Source: an uncultured bacterium (GTDB taxonomy: Bacteria; Verrucomicrobiota; Kiritimatiellia; CAIKKV01; CAITUY01). Taken from it: a stretch of DNA of 39,764 nucleotides. A program made the position numbers and the translations under genes. Under the pieces are notes generated by a model that saw nothing but the letters and a program-made list of their open reading frames with translations, did not search any database and had not been told where the DNA came from. The stretch spans positions 1-39,764 of the forward strand of contig CAJBSZ010000506.1 of the NCBI GenBank assembly GCA_903958395.1. The letters are read 5' to 3'. Position 1 is the first letter of the stretch; each line of letters begins with the position of its first letter. Positions 33,659-39,764 of this stretch are shown here, one piece after another.

Positions 33659-35218
33659 ATGCGTTTAAGAATGGTGTTCGTTGCGATGGCGGTGTTGTCA
33701 GGATGGGGCGTGGTCGGGGCGGAAATTCGTCTGGAATCCTGTTTTGGCGATCACATGGTAATCCAGCGTGATATGCCCGCGCGCGTTTCCGGCTGGGCGG
33801 ATCAAGGCGCCGAAGTGACGGTTGAATTCGCCGGGCAGAAGAAAGAGGCTAAGGCAAGCGGAAGCAACGGCTGGTGGCGGGTGACGCTCGATCCCATGCC
33901 GGCGAATGCGGTTCCGCAGACGATGATTGTTCGAGCCAAACTTCTGAATTCTGACTCCTGTCTTCTGACTTCTTCTATCACCAACGTCCTCGTTGGTGAT
34001 GTCTGGGTTTGTTCGGGGCAATCGAACATGAGGATGACCGTGATGAAAGGCCCCTGGTGCGGTTATGGCGGGGCACTCAACGCTTCGAATGAGGTCGCCG
34101 CCGCGGATCATCACGGCATCCGGCTATACCAGAACTTTAACGCGACGAACTGGAATGTCTGCACGCCGGAAAGCGCGAAGACGTTTTCCGCGACTGGTTA
34201 CTTCTTTGCGCGTGAACTGCACAAGCAATTAAAGGTTCCGATCGGAATGGCGGAGGGGTCCATGGGCGGTACCGAAGCCGAATCGTGGGCGCCGCGCGAG
34301 GCCCTGTTTGATGCTGCCGAGATTTCCGTAGCGGATAAAACGTTCAATGAGTTGAAGCCGCTGGCCGATGAGGACCGCAAGACGATGGGCGCGTGGAAAC
34401 GGGATTACGACGCGGCGAAAAAAGAGGGTAAGCCGCTGCCGCGTCAGCCTGCGGCAAAGCTTTCACGAGAGGATGGCACACGTTATGGTGATGCGGCTCG
34501 CATCCATTATGCGGGAAATAATTACTCAGGCTTTATTGCAAGGTATACGCCGATGGCGATCAAGGGGGCGATCTGGTACCAGGGGGAGAGCAACCGTCCC
34601 CGGGCGGATCAGTATGCCGGCCTGATGACCAAGCTCATAGCCTTCTGGCGGAAGGACTGGGGGATGGACTTCCCCTTCCTCATCATGCAACTGGTGAACT
34701 TCGGCCAGGGGCCAGGGAAACTCCAGACGGCGTTCGCTGAACTCCGGCAAGCACAACAGCAGGTCGCCGACACGGTTCCCAACTGCGGCATGGCGGTCGG
34801 TATTGATATCGGCGAACCCCAGGCGATTCATCCCGGCAACAAGCAGGAAGTTGGGCGAAGACTCGCGCTGGTGGCTCTTAAGAAGGTTTATGGACAGGAT
34901 GTCGTTGCCAGCGGCCCCGTCCTGAAAAGCGCGAAGTTTGATGCCGGTAAAGTTGTGCTGTCATTCGATCCGGGCGGAAAATCACAGAAGCTGGTGTTAA
35001 GGAACAGTCAAACAAATGGATTCGAACTGGCCGGCGCCGACGGCCGTTATGTTTCGGCGTCGGCGGTCGTGGAAGGGAACGAAATCATGCTCACGGCGCC
35101 GGGCATCGGCCAGTCGCAGTCGGTCCGCTATGCCTGGTATGACGACCCACCGGTTTCGCTCTTCAATTCCGACGGTCTGCCGGCGGCGCCGTTCAGGAGG
35201 ATTAAAGGTGGTCAGTGA
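33659..35218 (+). CDS. SASA-family carbohydrate acetylesterase (sialate O-acetylesterase-like), copy 1
   Basis: A 519-residue exported esterase. The start at 33659 has GAGGGG four bases upstream and begins a signal peptide (MRLRMVFVAMAVLSGWGVVGAE). The family pattern is complete at the N-terminus (DHMVIQRDMPARVSGWAD) and at the nucleophile, VCSGQSNM (Ser122), then GAIWYQGESN. The C-terminal histidine is in AIHPGNKQEVGRRLAL (His391). The usual Asp two residues before this His is Ala here. Bases 33942-33976 insert a run of heptamer repeats in frame just before the nucleophile. Members deacetylate sialic acid or plant and algal glycans; with no sialidase or sialic acid genes here, a general O-acetyl esterase role is more likely. 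Confidence 0.85.
   Translation: MRLRMVFVAMAVLSGWGVVGAEIRLESCFGDHMVIQRDMPARVSGWADQGAEVTVEFAGQKKEAKASGSNGWWRVTLDPMPANAVPQTMIVRAKLLNSDSCLLTSSITNVLVGDVWVCSGQSNMRMTVMKGPWCGYGGALNASNEVAAADHHGIRLYQNFNATNWNVCTPESAKTFSATGYFFARELHKQLKVPIGMAEGSMGGTEAESWAPREALFDAAEISVADKTFNELKPLADEDRKTMGAWKRDYDAAKKEGKPLPRQPAAKLSREDGTRYGDAARIHYAGNNYSGFIARYTPMAIKGAIWYQGESNRPRADQYAGLMTKLIAFWRKDWGMDFPFLIMQLVNFGQGPGKLQTAFAELRQAQQQVADTVPNCGMAVGIDIGEPQAIHPGNKQEVGRRLALVALKKVYGQDVVASGPVLKSAKFDAGKVVLSFDPGGKSQKLVLRNSQTNGFELAGADGRYVSASAVVEGNEIMLTAPGIGQSQSVRYAWYDDPPVSLFNSDGLPAAPFRRIKGGQ
33942..33976 (+). repeat. Heptamer tandem repeat inside a coding region
   Basis: Five seven-base units, TTCTGAA TTCTGAC TCCTGTC TTCTGAC TTCTTCT, lie within the SASA gene and are translated as LLNSDSCLLTSS. 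The other SASA gene has an unrelated Gln/Lys-rich loop at this place. The unit resembles short heptameric repeats known to spread in some bacterial genomes. Confidence 0.6.
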
Positions 35219-35219
35219 A

Positions 35220-37631
35220 ATGATGAAAAGGCAGTGGGGAAATGTGAGAGCACATAGGGCGATGATGCTGGTTGTGCTTGTCTTGGCATTTAACGCTGAA
35301 GTCAGGGCGGACTCAAGACTATGGGACAGGGAACCGGCGTTGTGGGATGTGGCCAAGACGTACACGCTCAAGCGTCCGCTGCCGGCTGACTTCGGGATAG
35401 AGGGGCCCACGATGCCCCGCGGGGCAAAAGGGGAGGGCATCAACCTGAGCAATGGCGAGTTGAAGCTTTCGCTCTGGGGGCCTTGCAGCAATCTGACGAT
35501 CAGTGCCTCAAAAACAGATATCTGGAATCGGTTTGACCCCAAGCTGCCTTACAAGAAGCCGGAGACCAAGCAGGAACGGACGGCCGCGTTTTGGAACAAG
35601 CCGTTCCCGAAGCCCGCGGGTCGGCTGATGCTGCTGGCGGAGGATTTCGGCGGAGCGCCGCAACCGGAGGTCTCGACCGAGATCCGCAATGGGCTGAACA
35701 CCTTTACGATCAGGAACGGCAAGGCGGTCGGCGAATTCAAGTATGTGGTCTCGCGTTCAGACTCGAACATCATTGCGCTTTCCGCGACGTTCTCGGGCGT
35801 GACTAACCCTGTTTTTCTCCGCATTCAGCGGTCGTTCATCAAAGAGGGGTTTGGAGGGGCGGGCAACGACGGCACCTTCTTCTGGGTGCATCATCAGCTT
35901 CCCGTGGACAAGACCTTTCCGAAGGGTTTTGACTTTTATCTTGTCGGCAAGGTTGCCGGTGTGCCCGTCACACTGACGAGCACCAATCTGGTGGGGGGAG
36001 GCCCGGTTGGGGCGAACCCCGGCCCCGGCTCCACGGCGCGGCTTACGGTGAATGACGGCCAGACCGTTTTGGCGTATGCCACGATCGTGACCGCGGCGGA
36101 GGCAGCCGATCCCCTCGCGGAAGCGAAGAAGAATTTGCTGGCGGCCGAGGCGCGCGGGTTTGGCGCGATTGTCGAGGAGAACGAAAAGTGGTTCCAGGCC
36201 CTTTATGAACGCCGGGAGCGGGGTCGCATTTTCACCGGGGAGTGGTCGAGCCCGCTCAAGGATGTCCTGCTGCCCTTCTTCTTTATGGGCAGCTGGCAGA
36301 ACCGGCACACCTACGGCAGCCTGCCTGATCCGATGAAATTCGAGGGCGACGCCAGCTATGCGGATCTGGAGGCGGAACGGGTCCGCTGGGGTGCGCTGCT
36401 CTGCTTTAATGAAGAGCTTTATGTCCAGGACTTTGTTGCCGGACGCAACGAGGGCATCGGTCCCTACTACACCAAGCTGGTCAACTTCTGGCGCAAGGCC
36501 TGGGAGCGCCATGCAGCAGATAATGGTTACAAGGGAATGTATTACATCCGCGGGTATGTGCCGGTGACGGTTCCCGAAGTCTATTACTCCTGGGATACGG
36601 ATTCGATGACCAAAAACGACTGGTGCAGCATGTGCTGGTCGTACAAGATGGTTTGGGATGAATATGATTACGGCGGCCATGATGAAGCCTATCTGCGGGA
36701 GTCGGTCTATCCCGGCTTGCGGAATCTGGCCGATTTCTTTGGCTCCCTTGTGAAGCTGGGGACGAACGGGTGTTACCATATCGAGGATTCGCTTTCGCGT
36801 GAAAACTATCCTGGACAGGATGCGCAGGACTGCATCGCCTCGGCCAAATGGTTCTGGAAGACGGCCATCCAGGCAGCCTCCCTTCTGAAAACCGACGGCG
36901 AGAAACGCAAGGAATGGCAGCACTATCTGGACAAGATCCAGCCCTATTATCGGATGCCGGACGGTACATACGCGGATGTTGTGCAGAACGGGGTGTTGAA
37001 GCAGAACACGTGGACGCAGCACTTTCCCATCAATGTCACAGGGGAGTTCAACCTGGACCTTTCGCACGAAGAGCGCGAGCGTGCCTTCCGGTCGTGTAAA
37101 GGCGTGGGCGTGCTCAACGCCGACACAGGGCACCTATTGGCGATGAACCCTGACCATTGGGCTGGAGACTGCGGCTTTGGCCGTTACCCCTGGATGATGT
37201 ATTATGCACGCAAATACTTTCCGAGTTTCACCAATACGGTGGATACCGTAACCAATCTGACGCCGTTGGTCACGTCTCAGGAAAAGACAATGGCCTGCTG
37301 GTTCGAGCCGGAGCGTCTATGCAACTCGCGCAGCGGCACGATCTATCTCTTCCCCTGCGTGCCGTCGAAGTTCAACGTGGCGTTCAAGGACATGCAGGCC
37401 CGCGGCGGGTTCCTGGTTAGCTCGGAGTGGAAGAGTGGAGCGGTGACGTATGCCTCAATCAAGGCGCGGCGTTCGGGCGAGTGCAAGGTAATGAACCCGT
37501 GGCCGGGGAAAGGGATGAAGGCGATCGAACTTCCCGGTCGGACGGCGGTCAAGACGGTGAAAGATGCCGATGCTGAGCGGTACCGGTTTACGGCGGAAGC
37601 GGGGCGGGAGTACGAGTTCGAATGCCGCTGA
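35220..37631 (+). CDS. GH95-like six-hairpin glycosidase (putative alpha-L-fucosidase/galactosidase)
   Basis: An 803-residue exported protein. The start at 35220 lies one base after the SASA stop and eight bases after AAGGTGG; a signal peptide follows (MMKRQWGNVRAHRAMMLVVLVLAFNAEVRA). The N-terminal beta-sandwich has LSNGELKLSLWGPCSNLTISASKTDIWNRF (read across about 80-110). The toroid has FFFMGSWQNRHTYGSLPDP, CFNEELYVQDF, and PYYRMPDGTYADV. The last domain (GGFLVSSEWKSGAVTYASIK, then GECKVMNPWPGK) is the typical C-terminus of GH95-type enzymes. Whether it cuts fucose, galactose or another sugar is not clear. A decayed paralogue lies at 31778-32545. It sits between two acetylesterase genes, so deacetylation may precede its action. 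Confidence 0.78.
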   Translation: MMKRQWGNVRAHRAMMLVVLVLAFNAEVRADSRLWDREPALWDVAKTYTLKRPLPADFGIEGPTMPRGAKGEGINLSNGELKLSLWGPCSNLTISASKTDIWNRFDPKLPYKKPETKQERTAAFWNKPFPKPAGRLMLLAEDFGGAPQPEVSTEIRNGLNTFTIRNGKAVGEFKYVVSRSDSNIIALSATFSGVTNPVFLRIQRSFIKEGFGGAGNDGTFFWVHHQLPVDKTFPKGFDFYLVGKVAGVPVTLTSTNLVGGGPVGANPGPGSTARLTVNDGQTVLAYATIVTAAEAADPLAEAKKNLLAAEARGFGAIVEENEKWFQALYERRERGRIFTGEWSSPLKDVLLPFFFMGSWQNRHTYGSLPDPMKFEGDASYADLEAERVRWGALLCFNEELYVQDFVAGRNEGIGPYYTKLVNFWRKAWERHAADNGYKGMYYIRGYVPVTVPEVYYSWDTDSMTKNDWCSMCWSYKMVWDEYDYGGHDEAYLRESVYPGLRNLADFFGSLVKLGTNGCYHIEDSLSRENYPGQDAQDCIASAKWFWKTAIQAASLLKTDGEKRKEWQHYLDKIQPYYRMPDGTYADVVQNGVLKQNTWTQHFPINVTGEFNLDLSHEERERAFRSCKGVGVLNADTGHLLAMNPDHWAGDCGFGRYPWMMYYARKYFPSFTNTVDTVTNLTPLVTSQEKTMACWFEPERLCNSRSGTIYLFPCVPSKFNVAFKDMQARGGFLVSSEWKSGAVTYASIKARRSGECKVMNPWPGKGMKAIELPGRTAVKTVKDADAERYRFTAEAGREYEFECR

Positions 37632-37698
37632 CGGAAAGGTCTCTACCAAGGTGTTTTTGATCCGGCGATATTCAATCTCTCTCTCATGAAAGGTGAAG

Positions 37699-39732
37699 AT
37701 GAAAACGAAATTAAATGGTTTGGTATTAGTTATTCTGATGGCGTGGACGGTGGTGGCAGGCGCGGCGGAGTTGAAGATGCCGTCCATATTTGCGGATAAC
37801 ATGGTGATTCAACGGGACAAGCCGGTTCCGGTGTGGGGCTGGACTTATGCCGGTGCGGAAGTGATTGTTGAGTTTGCTGGTCAGAAAAAAACAATGATGG
37901 CTGGCACCAACTGTGAATGGCGTGTGACGCTTGATTCAATGAAAGCGAACAGCGAGCCACAGGTTCTCACGATAAGGTCCGTTCCTCCGAGGCAGGATGA
38001 GGCGGCAAAAAACGTGAAGAAGGGCGTTCCTCAAGCGCCGGAGGAAATGACGATAAAGAATGTTCTGGTGGGCGATGTCTGGCTCTGTTCGGGGCAGTCG
38101 AATATGGAAATGCCAGTGGGGTATGTCAGCTGGACCGGAGGGGCTCTTGACTATGAAAAAGAAATAAAGAATTCGGCCAATGCGCTCATCCGGCAATTCA
38201 AGGTGGAGTGGGATCGTCCGGGCTACAGGCCGAAATATGGCGACGGTACCTGGCTGGCCGCAGGCCCGGAAACGACGGGAAAATTCTCGGCAACGGGCTA
38301 TTTCTTCGCGCGGGAGCTGCAGAAAAAGCTGAAGATTCCCGTCGCGCTGATCAATGCATCGCAGGGGGCTACGGCGATCGAGTATTGGATCAGCCGGGAG
38401 GCCATGATGGCCGATCCCGAATGCCGGAAGCAGGTGGAGTCGCAAACGGAGGATTTCAAGTATGGCCAATTCCGGCGACTGAAGGAATGGGCGGCCAAGC
38501 ATGTGCTGTGGGAGGAAAAGTACGGCCGCACGGATGCAGGGATCAAGGGTTCGGTTGATGAGTGGGTTGCGGATCCTGCGGACGGGTCAGGCTGGAAGAA
38601 AGTCGGTTTCCCCGGTTCAACCGCCGGGGTCGGTTGCCGGAGCGGGGGGGTGCTGTGGCTGCGGCGGGATGTGGAACTTCCGGCCGCCTGTACCAACGGA
38701 GCGCAGATCTGGATGGGTGGCGCGGGGGATCTGTTCTCCGTTTATGTGAACAGCGTACCGTGCGGGAACACGAGTCTGACCAATGGCTACGGCCGCAGGA
38801 TATATGCCCTCGGGATACCGAAAGGCGTGGTGCGGGCCGGTCGGAACGTGGTGGTGTTCCGAGCCCGTTCTTTCCTGGGAGTGCCTTCGTTCCGGGGGAA
38901 TGCCGACCAATTCAAGATCAAGGGCGGTGCGTCTGAAACGGCGCTGGCCGGCGGATGGATGGCCAGGGTCGAGGCGGAATATGCCGCGCTGCCCAGGGGT
39001 GCGGACGCGCGTCCGGTCATGGAAAACGGGCCCGGGATCAACTACTATTATACGGCGCTCAAATTTGATGCGGTCATCCGGCCGCTCATCCCGTATGCCC
39101 TCAACGGCGTGGTGTGGTATCAGGGGGAGCACAACACGGGGCGCACACGTGAGTACCGGAAGCTGATCAAGATGTTCGTCAACGATTGGCGAAACCAGTG
39201 GGGAAATCCCGGCCTGCCGTTCTATATCTGCCAGTTGCCGAACAATGGACCGAGGGTCGAAACGCCCGGGGAAAGCCCATGGGCTGAACTCCGTGAAGCG
39301 CAGACCTGTGCGCTGGAATTGCCCGGCACATTCCTGGCAAATCTGATCGATAATGCGGAGGATGGCGACCTGCACCCCCGCAACAAGCAGGAGGTGGGGC
39401 ATCGCCTGGCACTGCTGGCGCTGGCTAACACCTATGGCGACAAGGGCGTTGCCTGCTACGGTCCGATGTTTGATTCCATGACGATCAAGGACGGCAAAGC
39501 GGTCATCAAGTTCAAGTACGCCGATGAGGGACTCGTTGCCAGGAAGTTGCCAGCAACATACAGAACCGATCTAAAGAAACCGGACAGCGAGATCAAGCCG
39601 CTGGTGTTGCCGAGCCCCGGCAGCGAGGTGCAGGGGTTTGCAATTTACGGGGCGGTGCCTCTTGCGGAGGGTGGCACGAGCAACCAGTGGGTGTGGGCGG
39701 ATGCGAAGATCGTATCCGCCTCAATGGTCTAG
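37699..39732 (+). CDS. SASA-family carbohydrate acetylesterase, copy 2, with inserted jelly-roll domain
   Basis: A 677-residue exported esterase. ATG 37699 has AAAGG five bases upstream; the GTG at 37693 is less likely. A signal peptide (MKTKLNGLVLVILMAWTVVAGAAE) precedes SIFADNMVIQRDKPVPVWGW. The nucleophile is Ser134 in LCSGQSNMEMP; Asp557 and His559 in DGDLHPRNKQEVGHRLAL complete the triad, unlike in copy 1. Between about residues 275 and 415 is an inserted galactose-binding-like beta-sandwich (GGVLWLRRDVELPAACTNG... VVRAGRNVVVFRA), known in longer members of this family. GVVWYQGEHNTGRTREYRKL is the second conserved block. It lies 67 bases after the GH95-like gene. Confidence 0.87.
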   Translation: MKTKLNGLVLVILMAWTVVAGAAELKMPSIFADNMVIQRDKPVPVWGWTYAGAEVIVEFAGQKKTMMAGTNCEWRVTLDSMKANSEPQVLTIRSVPPRQDEAAKNVKKGVPQAPEEMTIKNVLVGDVWLCSGQSNMEMPVGYVSWTGGALDYEKEIKNSANALIRQFKVEWDRPGYRPKYGDGTWLAAGPETTGKFSATGYFFARELQKKLKIPVALINASQGATAIEYWISREAMMADPECRKQVESQTEDFKYGQFRRLKEWAAKHVLWEEKYGRTDAGIKGSVDEWVADPADGSGWKKVGFPGSTAGVGCRSGGVLWLRRDVELPAACTNGAQIWMGGAGDLFSVYVNSVPCGNTSLTNGYGRRIYALGIPKGVVRAGRNVVVFRARSFLGVPSFRGNADQFKIKGGASETALAGGWMARVEAEYAALPRGADARPVMENGPGINYYYTALKFDAVIRPLIPYALNGVVWYQGEHNTGRTREYRKLIKMFVNDWRNQWGNPGLPFYICQLPNNGPRVETPGESPWAELREAQTCALELPGTFLANLIDNAEDGDLHPRNKQEVGHRLALLALANTYGDKGVACYGPMFDSMTIKDGKAVIKFKYADEGLVARKLPATYRTDLKKPDSEIKPLVLPSPGSEVQGFAIYGAVPLAEGGTSNQWVWADAKIVSASMV

Positions 39733-39764
39733 GTGAGTTCTGACAAGGTGGCCAAGCCTGTGGC

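Overview
The window looks like a chromosomal carbohydrate-utilisation region from a Gram-negative, glycan-degrading bacterium. The mix of families is typical of the PVC superphylum: DUF5703 and GH95-like glycosidases, Cys-type sulfatases, SASA esterases, GPH and FucP-type sugar transporters, beta-strand-repeat surface proteins and AraC regulators, with no SusC/SusD pair. My best guess is Kiritimatiellota or a relative. This rests on gene content only; no taxonomic marker other than one tRNA is present.

Layout. Bases 1-308 hold inverted repeats and a tRNA-Ser(UGA) on the minus strand. Bases 775-22630 hold nine tightly packed plus-strand genes, probably one operon: a GH106-like glycosidase, a GPH-type sugar symporter, a six-hairpin glycosidase with a CBM35-like tail, a GH125 alpha-mannosidase, a sulfatase fused to a LacZ-type GH2 beta-galactosidase, a DUF5703 glycosidase, a FucP-family sugar permease, an unclassified beta-propeller protein and a GH31 alpha-glycosidase. 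An AraC-family regulator follows (22762-23643). Two secreted repeat-rich proteins come next (23888-29081), then a GH115 alpha-glucuronidase (29208-31781). Bases 31778-33639 are a graveyard of truncated paralogues. The window ends with two SASA-type acetylesterases flanking a GH95-like glycosidase (33659-39732).

The strongest structural signal is a shared promoter. An exact GTCCATTG box lies exactly 20 bases before a -10-like hexamer at four places: before the GH106 operon, before the araC gene, before the surface-protein genes and inside the graveyard upstream of the SASA/GH95 genes. In each, the TTG that ends the box forms a -35 element with a 17-base spacer. Three copies also have a second box (aaaaa..TGCAA) about 20 bases upstream. 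The simplest reading is one regulon that includes its own AraC activator.

How the parts may work together (inference): exported enzymes remove sulfate, acetyl, galactose, mannose, glucuronate and other alpha-linked sugars from a heavily decorated glycan. The GPH and FucP-type carriers import the products, and the two glycosidases without signal peptides (GH106-like and DUF5703) finish oligosaccharides in the cytoplasm. The two long repeat proteins may sit at the surface or be released. The substrate is not identified by the sequence; a sulfated, acetylated heteropolysaccharide containing galactose is the best-supported guess.
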